DNA of 64,000 nt from Rhodanobacter sp. MP7CTX1 (GTDB lineage: Bacteria > Pseudomonadota > Gammaproteobacteria > Xanthomonadales > Rhodanobacteraceae). The notes under the pieces are model-generated. The model was given only the letters and a program-made list of their open reading frames with translations. It made no database searches and was not told the DNA's origin. Below, in pieces: positions 1 through 9,648 of this stretch. A program made the translations under genes and the position numbers. Position 1 is the first letter of the stretch, and every line of letters starts with the position of its first letter. Location of the stretch: contig NZ_JACHCN010000016.1 of assembly GCF_014205795.1 (NCBI RefSeq), forward strand, positions 1 through 64,000, given 5' to 3'.

Positions 1-3
1 GGG

Positions 4-58
4 CTTTTCGACAGGACTCCTGTCCTGACGAAAAGGGATCGACATCCATGTCGATCCC
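4..58. repeat. Two adjacent intergenic hairpins at the left edge
   Basis: An imperfect hairpin (CTTTTCG ... CGAAAAG arms, positions 4-34) is followed by a nearly perfect palindrome at 35-58 (GGGATCGACAT, two bases, then its complement). No gene can be assigned to positions 1-267. These hairpins could be a repeat element or the terminator of a gene lying to the left; no T-tract follows them. Confidence 0.5.
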
Positions 59-267
59 CCTGCGGGCCTGTCGACCCCGCCTCACCGCCGCACAGCGGCC
101 CCGGGTAGAGCGGCGCGCGTCCTGCGCGCACTGTTTGTAAGAGCTGGATCAAAAGTAGGGCAGGAGCAGGAGCAAAGCTCCATGCCGAAGCCGAAGGGTT
201 CCGTAGACGGTGGCAATTGGCGCCAGCGCCCCCAGATTGGGGGCTTCAGATATGCCGAGAGCACCAC

Positions 268-1278
268 ATGATCCCTTTTTCCGTCCTTGACCTGGCCCCC
301 GTTACCGAAGGCAGCGATGCCGGGCAGGCGTTCCGCAATACGCTGGATCTGGCGCAGCTGGCCGAGAAACTCGGTTATCAGCGCTACTGGCTGGCCGAAC
401 ATCACAACATGCCTGGCATCGCCAGCGCGGCGACGGCGGTGTTGATCGGCCATGTGGCGGGGGGCACCTCGACGATTCGCGTTGGGGCCGGCGGGATCAT
501 GTTGCCGAATCACGCGCCGTTGCAGGTGGCCGAGCAGTTCGGCACGCTGGCGTCGCTGTATCCGGGGCGCATCGATCTTGGGCTGGGCCGGGCGCCTGGT
601 ACCGATCAGCCCACGGCGAAGGCGTTGCGCCGCTACTTCGACAGCGCCGATGCGTTTCCGCATGACGTAATGGAGCTGCTTGGGTATTTCGAGCCGGCCA
701 AGCCCGGTCAACTGGTGCGCGCGGTACCTGGGGCCGGGATCGAGGTGCCGGTGTGGCTGCTCGGTTCGAGCTTGTTCAGCGCGACATTGTCGGCGCGGCT
801 AGGCCTGCCATTCGCGTTTGCCTCGCACTTTGCGCCGGATGCGATGGATGAGGCGCTGGCGCTGTACCGCCGTGACTTCAGGCCTTCGCAGCGCCTGCAG
901 CAGCCGTACGCGATGCTGGGCATCAACGTGGTTGCCGCCGACAGCGATGCGCAGGCGCGGCGACTGTTCACCACCCAGCAACAGAGCTTCATCAACTTGC
1001 GTCGCGGCCGGCCGGGGCTGATCCCGCCGCCGATCGACGACATCGAGTCCTATGGGTCGCCGGTCGAAAAGCTTGGCGTTGAACGTTCGCTGGCCTGCGC
1101 GGTGGTTGGCGACGAGGACACGGTGACTGACGGCATCGGCGCCTTCATTGCCCGACATAAACCGGATGAATTGCTGATTACGGCCAACGTGTTTGAGCAT
1201 GCGGCGCGGCGGCATTCGTTCGAGATCGCGGCGGCGGCACGGGATCGGCTTGGGGCGGCCAGTTTGCACGCTAGCTGA
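268..1278 (+). CDS. LLM-class flavin-dependent oxidoreductase (luciferase-like monooxygenase)
   Basis: A 336-residue protein of the bacterial luciferase-like TIM-barrel family, which uses reduced flavin to oxidise small organic substrates; the substrate cannot be deduced. The N-terminus [12 protein letters not shown], the [10 protein letters not shown] segment (about residues 38-47), [13 protein letters not shown] and the [17 protein letters not shown] stretch are typical of the subgroup resembling E. coli YhbW. I chose ATG 268 because family members begin at this MIPxSVLD segment; an in-frame ATG at 217 would add 17 unrelated residues. It stands alone, 85 bp before the RIO kinase and on the same strand. 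Cytoplasmic. Confidence 0.9.
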   Translation: MIPFSVLDLAPVTEGSDAGQAFRNTLDLAQLAEKLGYQRYWLAEHHNMPGIASAATAVLIGHVAGGTSTIRVGAGGIMLPNHAPLQVAEQFGTLASLYPGRIDLGLGRAPGTDQPTAKALRRYFDSADAFPHDVMELLGYFEPAKPGQLVRAVPGAGIEVPVWLLGSSLFSATLSARLGLPFAFASHFAPDAMDEALALYRRDFRPSQRLQQPYAMLGINVVAADSDAQARRLFTTQQQSFINLRRGRPGLIPPPIDDIESYGSPVEKLGVERSLACAVVGDEDTVTDGIGAFIARHKPDELLITANVFEHAARRHSFEIAAAARDRLGAASLHAS

Positions 1279-1363
1279 CCGGGTGTGGCCGCAAAACAGC
1301 GAACGGGACCGCTGATCGGCCATAATTGGCGCTATTCCTCGCATTGTTGAAGCTTTCCGACGC

Positions 1364-2221
1364 ATGAAAACACCTAAGGGCCTGCAGGCACTGATCGACG
1401 AGGGCGTGATCGATCAGGTGCTCCGGCCACTCAAGAGCGGCAAGGAGGCCTCCGTGTATGTGGTGCGCGCGGGCGACGACATCCGTTGCGCCAAGGTCTA
1501 CAAGGACATGGCGCAGCGCAGTTTTCAGGCTCGCGTGCAGTATCAGGAAGGTCGCAAGGTGCGTGGCAGCCGGCAGGCCCGCGCAATCGGCAAGGCCAGC
1601 AAGTTCGGCCGCAAGGAGATGGAAGCCGCCTGGAAAAACGCCGAGGTCGATGCGCTGTACCAGCTCACCGCGGCCGGCGTGCGGGTGCCGCAACCTTACG
1701 GTTACTTCAACGGCGTGCTGGTGATGGAGCTGGTCACCGATGCGGACGGGTATTCCGCCCCGCGACTGGGCGAAGTGGAGCTGTCGGCAGAGACGGCCCG
1801 CGCCTATCACCGTTTCCTGATGCAGCAGGTGGCACGCATGCTGTGCATCGGCCTGATCCACGGCGATCTTTCCGAATACAACGTGCTGGTGGCGCCCGAA
1901 GGTCCGGTGATCATCGATCTGCCACAGGTGGTCAGCGCATCTGGCAACAACGCGGCGCGAGCCATGCTGCGGCGTGACGTGGGCAATATCACCATCAGCC
2001 TGTCGCGCTTTGCGCCGGAACTGCTGGACACCCACTATGGCGAGGAAATGTGGGCGCTGTTCGAGCTGGGTGAACTGCATCCGGACAGCGAACTCACCGG
2101 CCACTTCGAGTTCGACGAAAGCGTTGCCGATGTCGACAGCGTGATGCAGTCGATCATCGACGCCCGCGAAGAAGCGATCATCCGCCAGCAGGGCCGCGAA
2201 GCGGCGGCGCAGGGCGACTGA
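1364..2221 (+). CDS. RIO-type serine/threonine protein kinase
   Basis: A 285-residue RIO1-family kinase-like protein, the bacterial relative of archaeal and eukaryotic ribosome-biogenesis RIO kinases. Visible features are a nucleotide-binding segment KEASVYVVRAG near residue 27, the catalytic loop HGDLSEYN with its His at residue 166, and the metal-binding IIDLPQ with Asp at residue 185. These keep the Asp of HGD and the DLPQ motif, so activity is plausible. Its role in bacteria is poorly defined. It is transcribed toward the convergent FKBP gene, and the palindromic repeat between them may act as a shared transcription stop. Confidence 0.88.
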   Translation: MKTPKGLQALIDEGVIDQVLRPLKSGKEASVYVVRAGDDIRCAKVYKDMAQRSFQARVQYQEGRKVRGSRQARAIGKASKFGRKEMEAAWKNAEVDALYQLTAAGVRVPQPYGYFNGVLVMELVTDADGYSAPRLGEVELSAETARAYHRFLMQQVARMLCIGLIHGDLSEYNVLVAPEGPVIIDLPQVVSASGNNAARAMLRRDVGNITISLSRFAPELLDTHYGEEMWALFELGELHPDSELTGHFEFDESVADVDSVMQSIIDAREEAIIRQQGREAAAQGD

Positions 2222-2243
2222 CGGGCTGTTGCGGCGAGGTTCT

Positions 2244-2317
2244 TGTGGGAGCGACTTCAGTCGCGATCGCTCTTTCCTGCGGGACCGAAGAGCATCGCGA
2301 CTGAAGTCGCTCCCACA
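2244..2317. repeat. REP-like inverted repeat, family A (TGTGGGAGCGACTTCAG arms)
   Basis: Perfect 24-nt arms at 2244-2267 and 2294-2317, with GCTCTT/AAGAGC extending the stem inward. The same arm recurs at 3596-3740, 12830-12892 and 24698-24771. It lies between two convergent genes (RIO kinase and FKBP), where such elements often serve as bidirectional terminators. Confidence 0.85.
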
Positions 2318-2340
2318 GGAGCTGGCTCAGCCATCCTTGC

Positions 2341-2775
2341 TTAGGGCGCGTGGACATCCAGCAGTTCCACATCGAATACCAGCGATGCATTCGGCGGGAT
2401 GTCGTCGCCGGCACCGTTGGCGCCGTAGCCGAGTGCCGCTGGTATCAGCAAGGTGCGCTTGCCGCCGACATGCATGCCGGCCACGCCCTGGTCCCAGCCC
2501 TCGATGACTCTGCCCTGACCGAGCGTGAAGGAAAACGGCATGCCGCTATCGAGCGAGCTGTCGAACTTCGTGCCGTGTTTGTCCTTGGCGGTTTCGTCGT
2601 AGAGCCAGCCGGTGTAGTGGACCTTTACTTCCATGCCCGGCTTCGCTTCGGCGCCCGTCCCGACTTTCCGATCGATCGTGATGAGCTTGTCTACATGGCC
2701 AGCGGCGTGGGCTTGTGGCGTACCACCGCAAGCGGCGAGAACGAGCAGGGCGAGCAGGGACAGCAACCAACGCAT
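2341..2775 (-). CDS. FKBP-type peptidyl-prolyl cis-trans isomerase, lipoprotein
   Basis: A 144-residue exported isomerase that would catalyse proline cis-trans isomerisation during folding of envelope proteins. Residues 1-16 form a lipoprotein signal with lipobox LVLAAC (Cys16), so it is probably anchored to a membrane facing the periplasm. The mature part carries the FKBP signature: VKVHYTGWLYD, then GxVIEGWDQGVAGM and the terminal ANASLVFDVELLDV-type strand. It is a single minimal FKBP domain without the dimerisation domain of FkpA or the IF domain of SlyD. Monocistronic and convergent with the RIO kinase. Confidence 0.9.
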   Translation of the reverse strand: MRWLLSLLALLVLAACGGTPQAHAAGHVDKLITIDRKVGTGAEAKPGMEVKVHYTGWLYDETAKDKHGTKFDSSLDSGMPFSFTLGQGRVIEGWDQGVAGMHVGGKRTLLIPAALGYGANGAGDDIPPNASLVFDVELLDVHAP

Positions 2776-2882
2776 GGCGTGATTCCGTGAAAGGAGTGGA
2801 TGGGGTCGTGCGCTGATTATCCGGGAAAACCAGCGATGATGGAGCGGCGCATAGCGTGCCGATTCGATCGGAAGGGAGCCGG

Positions 2883-3440
2883 TCAGTTCACCATTTCTGG
2901 CGGCGCCATGCGTCGCACCGGATCCACGGTTACCGAGTCGGCATCATTCATCAACTGCAGCTGGCCATCCTGGATCAGGCATTGCAGGCGCATGCCACGC
3001 TGCAGCAGCGTGACCAGTTCGGTGACCGTGGCTGCGGGAATATCAAGTACGGTGAGGTTCTTGTTGCGACTCAGCGAGGGGCCGAGCTTGTTCCACCAGA
3101 TCTCCGACGCATTGCCGCCGTAGTTGATCACCACTACCTGGCGCGAACGCCCGCAGGCCTTGCGGATGCGGGTTTCGTCCGGCTGACCCAGCTCGATCCA
3201 CAGCTCGATTTCGTCCGTATACGCCTTGCGCCACAGGGCCGGCTCGTCCTCATCGCTGATGCCCTTGCCAAACTCCAGCCGGTCGTCCGCATACAGGGCG
3301 AACGCGAGCAGCCGGACCATGAGGCGTTCCTCGGTTTCCGACGGGTGCCGCGCGAGGGTCAGCGCATGGGTGGCGTAGTAATGCCGATCCATGTCGCTGA
3401 TCTGCAGTTCGACTTTGTAGATGGTGGAGTTGAGGGCCAT
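2883..3440 (-). CDS. yaeQ: YaeQ family protein
   Basis: A 185-residue YaeQ homologue. The N-terminus MALNSTIYKVELQISDMDRH is characteristic, as are the ALYADDRLEFGKG and IELGQPDETRIRKACGRS segments. Members adopt a PD-(D/E)XK-like fold; E. coli YaeQ has been linked to suppression of RfaH loss, but the biochemical activity is not settled. I use ATG 3440 because it matches the family start and has AAGG seven bases upstream; an ATG at 3461 would add seven residues. Divergent from the pseudouridine synthase gene. Confidence 0.88.
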   Translation of the reverse strand: MALNSTIYKVELQISDMDRHYYATHALTLARHPSETEERLMVRLLAFALYADDRLEFGKGISDEDEPALWRKAYTDEIELWIELGQPDETRIRKACGRSRQVVVINYGGNASEIWWNKLGPSLSRNKNLTVLDIPAATVTELVTLLQRGMRLQCLIQDGQLQLMNDADSVTVDPVRRMAPPEMVN

Positions 3441-3595
3441 GGACGTGCCTTGAGACGACAACCGTCCATTCTACGCGCTGCGGTGGGGGTGTGGCCGGGT
3501 GGCGACCCTGGGCGGTATGGACCTTCGTCACCCGGCGTAGGCCAGGGCCCAGCGCCCCTGCCTGTGACCTGTCGCTGCCCTTGCTGCGCATGTAG

Positions 3596-3740
3596 CTCTT
3601 GTGGGAGCGACTTCAGTCGCGATGCTCTGGCTTTGCTGTTTGGGTTGCTTGTTTTTAGAGCTTAAGCTCTTGAGCTCTGAAGCAAGCGAAACAGCAAAGG
3701 CCAAACAAGAGCATCGCGACTGAAGTCGCTCCCACAAGAG
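3596..3740. repeat. Long near-perfect palindrome built on the family A repeat
   Basis: The outer arms are perfect over 32 nt (3596-3627 and 3709-3740). The inner part continues as TGGCTTTGCTGTTT against AAACAGCAAAGGCCA and closes on the palindrome AGAGCTTAAGCTCT around 3656-3669. The structure therefore spans about 145 bp. It fills most of the 444-bp gap between yaeQ and the pseudouridine synthase; I see no gene there. Confidence 0.85.
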
Positions 3741-3774
3741 CAACGGCAAATTCGCGCGAGCACCCGCCCCTCAC

Positions 3775-3812
3775 GCTCTGCCCCCTCTCCCATGAGGGAG
3801 AGGGGGCAGAGC
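3775..3812. repeat. 17-bp stem hairpin
   Basis: Perfect arms of 17 nt (3775-3791 and 3796-3812, CTCTGCCCCCTCTCC-type) separated by a four-base loop ATGA. It lies 73 bp before the pseudouridine synthase start. It could be another dispersed repeat or a structured leader element. Confidence 0.7.
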
Positions 3813-3884
3813 GCCGCCCCACCGGCGCGACAAGCCGCAGCTAAGACTGCCAGTTCGGTAGGGCGCACTACACTGGGGGCAGCC

Positions 3885-4772
3885 ATGACATCGCCCACCC
3901 CATCCTTCATTCGCGCCCCCCACGCCAGCACCATCCATCTCCCGCCCGGCGAATGGACCACCGTGCTCGACAGCCTCTGCGCCCACTTCGCCACGATCAG
4001 CCGCGCGCAATGGCTGGATCGCATCGCGCGCGGGCTGGTGCTGGATGGACAAGGTGTGGCGATCGCACCGGATACGCCGTATCGGGCAGGGTTGCGTATT
4101 CATTACTACCGCGAGGTGATTGACGAGGCGCCGATCCCGTTTACCGAGACCGTGTTGCATGTCGACGAGCATCTGGTGGTGGCGGACAAGCCGCACTTCC
4201 TGCCGGTGACGCCGGCCGGTGGGTTTGTCGAGGAGACCTTGCTGCGGCGATTGATCCACCGCTTGGGCAATCCCGATCTGGTGCCGCTGCACCGGATCGA
4301 TCGCGCTACCGCGGGATTGGTGTTGTTCTCGGCGAACCGGGCCAGCCGTGCTTACTATCAGGCGCTGTTTCGCGAACGCAGGATCGACAAGCGGTATGAG
4401 GCATTGGCACCGGCGTTGCCAGAGTTCGATTTTCCGCTGCGACGCCATTCGCGCATCGTCGTGGGCGAACCGTTCTTTCGCATGCAGGAGATCGACGGGG
4501 AACCCAACAGCGAGACGGGCATCGATGTGATTGCGCGTGGTGATGCCTGCTGGCGCTATGCACTGCATCCGGTGACGGGCAGGAAGCATCAGTTGCGTGT
4601 GCATATGGCCGCGCTCGGTGCGCCGATTGTCGGTGACACGCTCTATCCGGTGCTGACGGAAAAAGCCGCCGATGACTATCAGCGACCATTGCAACTGCTG
4701 GCGCACAGCCTGGCGTTCGTCGACCCGCTTTCGGGCATGCCGCGACGGTTCGAGAGCCGGCTGAGGCTCTGA
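3885..4772 (+). CDS. RluA-family pseudouridine synthase
   Basis: A 295-residue RNA pseudouridine synthase of the RluA/RluC/RluD/TruC superfamily, converting uridine to pseudouridine in rRNA or tRNA. The catalytic segment reads HRIDRATAGLVLFS, with the Asp that attacks the uracil ring, and the later RKHQLRVHMAALG segment matches the conserved R-x-HQLRVH motif. The N-terminus lacks an obvious full S4 domain. The start at ATG 3885 follows a GGGGG-rich ribosome-binding site; an upstream in-frame ATG at 3792 sits inside a hairpin loop and is unlikely. The RNA target cannot be assigned. Confidence 0.88.
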   Translation: MTSPTPSFIRAPHASTIHLPPGEWTTVLDSLCAHFATISRAQWLDRIARGLVLDGQGVAIAPDTPYRAGLRIHYYREVIDEAPIPFTETVLHVDEHLVVADKPHFLPVTPAGGFVEETLLRRLIHRLGNPDLVPLHRIDRATAGLVLFSANRASRAYYQALFRERRIDKRYEALAPALPEFDFPLRRHSRIVVGEPFFRMQEIDGEPNSETGIDVIARGDACWRYALHPVTGRKHQLRVHMAALGAPIVGDTLYPVLTEKAADDYQRPLQLLAHSLAFVDPLSGMPRRFESRLRL

Positions 4773-4859
4773 CGGGTCCGGATTTTCGGCCCGGGAGTAA
4801 CCACGCACGGCCATTCCACGCTATCTTCCGCAGCAGCATCTGTCCGGGGAGTAACAAAC

Positions 4860-6881
4860 GTGAGTGCACAGCCATTGTCCAGCGCGACACCGCGCAAAGA
4901 ATTGACCGTACGCGGGTTGATCATCGGCATCCTGATCACGCTGGTGTTCACCGCAGCGAACGTCTATTTCGGCCTGAAGGCCGGCCTCACGTTCGCGACG
5001 TCGATTCCGGCGGCGGTGATCTCGATGGCGGTGCTGCGCTACTTCAAGGGCTCCACGATGCAGGAGAACAACATCGTGCAGACGGTCGCGTCAGCGGCAG
5101 GCACGTTGTCTTCGATCATCTTCGTGCTGCCGGGCCTGATCCTGATCGGATGGTGGACCGGCTTCAATTACTGGACATCGTTCGCGATCTGCGCGCTGGG
5201 CGGCATCCTCGGCGTGATGTATTCGATCCCGCTGCGCCGCGCGCTGGTCACCAATTCCGATCTGCCGTATCCCGAGGGCGTGGCCTGCGCCGAAGTACTG
5301 AAGGTGGGTTCGGGCGGCGGTGAGGGTGTCAGCGCCGAGGCGGCTGCTGAATCCAATCGTGCCGGCCTGCTCGCTGTGCTGTGGGGTTCGATTGTCTCGG
5401 CGGTATTCGCGGTGGTGGTCGCCACGCGGGTGTTCGCAGGCGACGTGGTGCAGTTCTTCCGTGTCGGCGACAGGGGAGGGGTGACCGGGTTCGACTTCTT
5501 CCTCTCGTTCGCGCTGTTCGGCATCGGCCACCTGGTCGGGTTGTGGGTCGGCGTTGCGATGCTGGTGGGTGCGTTGATCGGTTGGGGTTGGGGCGTGCCG
5601 CATTTTTCCGTGCTGGCGCCGGCAGCCGCTTCGATCTCGGATCTGGCGCTTGCAACATGGAGCCACAAAGTTCGTTTCGTCGGCGCGGGTACCATCGGTG
5701 TAGCCGCCATCTGGACACTGGCCAAACTGGTCAAGCCGGTGATCAGCGGGCTGAGTTCCGCGATGGCTGCCTCGCGCGTGCGTGGCGCAGGTAATGCGGC
5801 CTTGCTGCCGCGTACCGAGCAGGACATCCCGATCAAGCAGGTTGGCTTGATCTCGCTGGTGTCGCTGCTGCCGATCGGCTGGCTGATTGCGAACTTTGCG
5901 ACGACGGCCGGTCATGGTCTGGGCGACCATATTGTGGCGCTGGTAGTGGGTGGTCTGATCTTCGTGGTGCTGATGAGCTTCTTCGTATCCGCTGTGTGCG
6001 GTTATATGGCCGGCCTGATCGGTTCGTCGAACAGCCCTCTGTCGGGCATCGGCATCATCGTGGTGATTGCTGCGGCGCTGCTGTTGGTGTTCGGCATCCG
6101 CTCGACGCTGCCTGTGGACAGTGAGAAAGCGCTGGTGGCGTTCGCGCTGTTCATTACCTCGATCGTGTTTGCCGCCGCGGCGATCGCGAACAACAACCTG
6201 CAGGATCTCAAGACCGGCCAACTGGTCGATGCGACGCCGTCGAAACAGCAATGGGCGCTGGTGATCGGCGTACTTGCCGGGGCCGCGATCATTCCGCCGA
6301 TCCTGGACCTGCTCAACCACGCCTATGGATTTGTCGGTGCGCCAGGTCCGCAGCGCGAACACGCGCTGGCGGCGCCGCAGGCGGGCTTGATCTCGGCGCT
6401 GGCGCAAGGTGTGATCCAGAACAATATCGACTGGAGCCTCATCGAGATCGGCGGCGTGATCGGCGTGGTCATGATCATCGTGGATGAAGTGTTGCGACGC
6501 ACGACGAAGTCCGCGCATCTGTCGCCGCTCGCTGTGGGCTTGGGTATCTACCTGCCGACCCAGAGCACGCTGATGGTGGTGGTCGGTGCGGTCGCTGGCT
6601 GGTACTTCGACCGCCGCGCGGACCGCAGCTCGAAGAATCCCGAAGCGACCAAGCAACTTGGCGTGCTGCTCGCGTCCGGCATGATTGTCGGCGAGGGGTT
6701 GCTCGGCGTGGTCATCGCCGCGTTTGTCGCGTTTTCCGGAAAGGACTACCCGCTTGCGCTGGTCGGCGACACGTTCGCGAATGGACCGGCGCTGTGGGTC
6801 GGTGGCGTTGCGTTCGTCGTGGTGATGGTGTTTCTGTATCGCTGGGTGGGTCGTTTGGGGCAAGCCTCGACGAACGCATAG
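4860..6881 (+). CDS. OPT-family oligopeptide transporter
   Basis: A 673-residue polytopic membrane protein of the oligopeptide transporter superfamily, taking up peptides or metal-chelate-like compounds. Diagnostic stretches include LTVRGLIIGILITLVFTAAN near the N-terminus, YFGLKAGLTFATSIPAAVIS, NNIVQTVASAAGTL and PYPEGVACAEVL, followed by about 14 hydrophobic segments. The start is GTG at 4860, preceded by GGGGAG at a good distance. Length is normal for bacterial OPT proteins. The substrate is unknown. Monocistronic by appearance. Confidence 0.92.
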   Translation: MSAQPLSSATPRKELTVRGLIIGILITLVFTAANVYFGLKAGLTFATSIPAAVISMAVLRYFKGSTMQENNIVQTVASAAGTLSSIIFVLPGLILIGWWTGFNYWTSFAICALGGILGVMYSIPLRRALVTNSDLPYPEGVACAEVLKVGSGGGEGVSAEAAAESNRAGLLAVLWGSIVSAVFAVVVATRVFAGDVVQFFRVGDRGGVTGFDFFLSFALFGIGHLVGLWVGVAMLVGALIGWGWGVPHFSVLAPAAASISDLALATWSHKVRFVGAGTIGVAAIWTLAKLVKPVISGLSSAMAASRVRGAGNAALLPRTEQDIPIKQVGLISLVSLLPIGWLIANFATTAGHGLGDHIVALVVGGLIFVVLMSFFVSAVCGYMAGLIGSSNSPLSGIGIIVVIAAALLLVFGIRSTLPVDSEKALVAFALFITSIVFAAAAIANNNLQDLKTGQLVDATPSKQQWALVIGVLAGAAIIPPILDLLNHAYGFVGAPGPQREHALAAPQAGLISALAQGVIQNNIDWSLIEIGGVIGVVMIIVDEVLRRTTKSAHLSPLAVGLGIYLPTQSTLMVVVGAVAGWYFDRRADRSSKNPEATKQLGVLLASGMIVGEGLLGVVIAAFVAFSGKDYPLALVGDTFANGPALWVGGVAFVVVMVFLYRWVGRLGQASTNA

Positions 6882-7038
6882 CGAACCCCTGGCTGCCCCC
6901 GAAGCGTCGCCCTGGCGCGGGCGCACGGGGGTTGTGCAGCCATCGTCAGCAGCGTTGCGATAGTGATCTGGTTTTCGTTAATCACCTGAAACAGTCGAGG
7001 CTCTACACTAGGCGGTCACCAAGGGAGTCTGTCGTCGC

Positions 7039-9648
7039 GTGGAGCAGCAAGAAAAGGTTGAGCAGGTTCTGAGCGCCACGGAAGCTTTGGCGCCACCGAG
7101 CCAGCGCATGGTGGTGTTGCGCAGGCTCGCCGGGCCGTTACTGTCGGTGGGCATGCTGTGCCTCGCGCTATGGGCACTGCACCTGCTGGCTAAAGAGGTG
7201 AACTACCACCAGGTCCGAACCTACGTTCAGAGCATTTCGCGTGCACGGCTGTTGCTCGCCGCGCTGCTGACCGCGATGGGCTACGCGGTGATGACTCTCT
7301 ACGACCGTTTCGCGCTGGCCTCGATCGGACGCAAACTGCCGTGGAGGCAGGTCACCCTGATTTCATTCATCAGCTATGCCTTCAGCAATGCGATAGGCAT
7401 GTCGCTACTGGTGTCTGGTTCGATTCGCTATAGCTTTTATATCCAGAGCGGCCTGTCCACCAAAGAGGTGGCGAAGGTGGTGCTGTTTTGCACCAGCAGT
7501 TTCTGGCTGGGGCTGCTGGCGCTGACCGGGGTGACCTTGCTGTGCGTACCGTTGCCGCCGTCGCTTCCGCTGGCGGCGTTCCGCGTGCCGGCCGCCTTGC
7601 TGCTGACGCTGGTGCCACTGGCCTGGCTCGCCGGCGGCTTGATCAAACATCCCATACGGGTTTGGCGCTGGCGCGTGAGCATGCCGTCAGTGGCCACCGG
7701 CGTGCGGCAGATCCTGGTCGGCGCGTTCGACTGGGGATTGGCGGCGGCCGTGCTCTATGTGCTGATGCCGAATGAGCTGAACAACGGTTTCGGGCATTTC
7801 CTGGCGATCTTCGTGATTGCCCAGATCATCGGGCTGATCAGCCACGTGCCTGGCGGCCTAGGTGTATTCGAGGCGGTGATGCTGGCCGGCTTCGGCGCCA
7901 CCGGCAACGAAGCGCTGGCCGCGCCGATCATCGGTGCGCTGGCGGCGTTCCGCGTTATCTACTACTTGCTGCCGCTGTGCATGGCCACCGTGCTGGTGCT
8001 GCAGCGCGAGGCGCGCGGGCTGCGCCAGAAGTCCCTGCTGACGCCATGGTTCACTGGACTGCTGCCGTCTTTCTTTGCGGGCCTGACCCTGGTTTCGGGC
8101 GCGGTACTGCTGTTTTCCGGTGCCACCCGCGCGTTGCCCAAGCGCATGGATATCCTGCGCGATGTGCTGCCGTTGTCAGTGCTGGAAGTCTCGCATCTGC
8201 TGGCCAGCGTGATCGGCATGATGCTGCTGATTCTCGCCCGCGGCCTGCAGCGCCGACTGGATGCGGCCTATTGGCTGACCCTGGTGTTGCTGGTGGCCGG
8301 CGCGGTGTTCTCGCTGCTGAAAGGCATCGACTATGAGGAAGCCACGCTGCTCACCTTGCTGGCGATGGCGCTGGCACCGGCGCATTGGCTGTTCTATCGG
8401 CGGGCATCGTTGTTCAGTACGACGTTCTCGGTGGGCTGGATCGTGTCGATCGTGGCGGTATTTGGCTGTGCCACCTGGCTGGTTTTGTTTAGCTACAAGC
8501 ACGTCGCCTACAGCAGCGACCTGTGGTGGGAATTCAGTTTTTACCAGGGTGGTGCGCCGCGCGCGCTGCGTGCGCTGGTGGCTGCAGCGGCAGCCGGCCT
8601 GCTGTTCGCGCTGGCTAGTCTGATCCGACCGCGACGGCTGGCGCCTGAGCCACCCACCGAGGCGGAACTGGTGCAGGCGATGCCGCTGATCAAGCAGTTC
8701 CCGTCTGCGCAGGCTCACCTTGCGTTGATGGGCGACAAGACGTTGTTGTTCGATCCCGGCGGCAAGGCTTTCGTGATGTACGACATCGAAGGTCGCAGCT
8801 GGGTGACCATGGGCGACCCGGTCGGTAACGACGATGCCGCACGGCGCGAGCTGGTGTGGATGTTTCTTGATCAATGCGAACGCGCCGGTGGTTGGGCGGT
8901 GTTCTATCAGGTCAGTCCGGAAGATCTGGATCTGTATCTGGAAGTGGGCATGAGCCTACTGAAAATCGGCGAAGAAGCGCGTGTGCGACTGGCCACGTTC
9001 AACCTGGACGGCAAGTCGAAGAAAACCCTGCGCGGCACGGTGAACAAACTCGCGCGCGATGGTTTGCGACTGGAAATCGTGCCGGCGGAATCAGTGGCGC
9101 CGCTGTTGCCGCGGCTCAAGGTCATTTCCGACGCCTGGATGCTCGACAAGCGCGTGCGCGAGAAGCGCTTTTCACTGGGCGCGTTCGATCCGCGCTACCT
9201 GGTTCGCACACCGATGGCGGTGGTGTGGCAGAACGACCAGATCGTGGGATTCGCCAACCTGTTTCTCAACGAGACCAAGCAGGAAGCCTCGCTTGACCTG
9301 ATGCGCTTTTTGCCCGAAGGTCCGGCCGGAATCATGGACTATCTCTTCGTGGAACTGATGCAGTGGGCGCGGCAGGAGGGCTATACCTGGTTCAACCTGG
9401 GCATGGCACCGTTGGCCGGGCTGCAAAATCGGCGACAGGCGCCGTTGTGGAACCGGTTTGGGGCCTTGGTGTTTGGTCGCGGCGAGCGTTTCTACAATTT
9501 CCGTGGGCTGCATCGCTACAAGGATAAATTCGATCCGGAATGGGAGGCGCGCTACATGGCGGTACCCGGCGGTATCGCGTTGCCGATGATCCTGGCCAAT
9601 GTGGCCAGCCTGATTTCCGGCGGACTTTCCGGCGTGGTGCGCCGATGA
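7039..9648 (+). CDS. mprF: MprF: bifunctional phosphatidylglycerol lysyltransferase/flippase
   Basis: An 869-residue inner-membrane protein with MprF architecture. The N-terminal half (to about residue 530) is a string of membrane helices forming the flippase; the C-terminal part (about 550-850) is the cytosolic aminoacyl-tRNA-dependent synthase (DUF2156), with MGDKTLLFDPGGKAFVMYD and FNLGMAPLAGL recognisable. It transfers an amino acid, classically lysine, to phosphatidylglycerol, lowering negative surface charge and giving resistance to cationic peptides. The start is GTG 7039 with GGGAG about 11 nt upstream; ATG 7108 is an alternative. Its stop overlaps the next gene's ATG, so the two are translationally coupled. 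Confidence 0.92.
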   Translation: MEQQEKVEQVLSATEALAPPSQRMVVLRRLAGPLLSVGMLCLALWALHLLAKEVNYHQVRTYVQSISRARLLLAALLTAMGYAVMTLYDRFALASIGRKLPWRQVTLISFISYAFSNAIGMSLLVSGSIRYSFYIQSGLSTKEVAKVVLFCTSSFWLGLLALTGVTLLCVPLPPSLPLAAFRVPAALLLTLVPLAWLAGGLIKHPIRVWRWRVSMPSVATGVRQILVGAFDWGLAAAVLYVLMPNELNNGFGHFLAIFVIAQIIGLISHVPGGLGVFEAVMLAGFGATGNEALAAPIIGALAAFRVIYYLLPLCMATVLVLQREARGLRQKSLLTPWFTGLLPSFFAGLTLVSGAVLLFSGATRALPKRMDILRDVLPLSVLEVSHLLASVIGMMLLILARGLQRRLDAAYWLTLVLLVAGAVFSLLKGIDYEEATLLTLLAMALAPAHWLFYRRASLFSTTFSVGWIVSIVAVFGCATWLVLFSYKHVAYSSDLWWEFSFYQGGAPRALRALVAAAAAGLLFALASLIRPRRLAPEPPTEAELVQAMPLIKQFPSAQAHLALMGDKTLLFDPGGKAFVMYDIEGRSWVTMGDPVGNDDAARRELVWMFLDQCERAGGWAVFYQVSPEDLDLYLEVGMSLLKIGEEARVRLATFNLDGKSKKTLRGTVNKLARDGLRLEIVPAESVAPLLPRLKVISDAWMLDKRVREKRFSLGAFDPRYLVRTPMAVVWQNDQIVGFANLFLNETKQEASLDLMRFLPEGPAGIMDYLFVELMQWARQEGYTWFNLGMAPLAGLQNRRQAPLWNRFGALVFGRGERFYNFRGLHRYKDKFDPEWEARYMAVPGGIALPMILANVASLISGGLSGVVRR

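Noticed and set aside
82-711. 209-residue minus-strand frame over the left edge and the LLM oxidoreductase
   Set aside because: Overlaps a well-supported gene in the opposite strand and matches nothing recognisable.
5091-6926. 611-residue open frame antisense to the OPT transporter
   Set aside because: Rich in Arg, His, Gln and Asp with no domain, as expected for the reverse strand of a high-GC membrane-protein gene.
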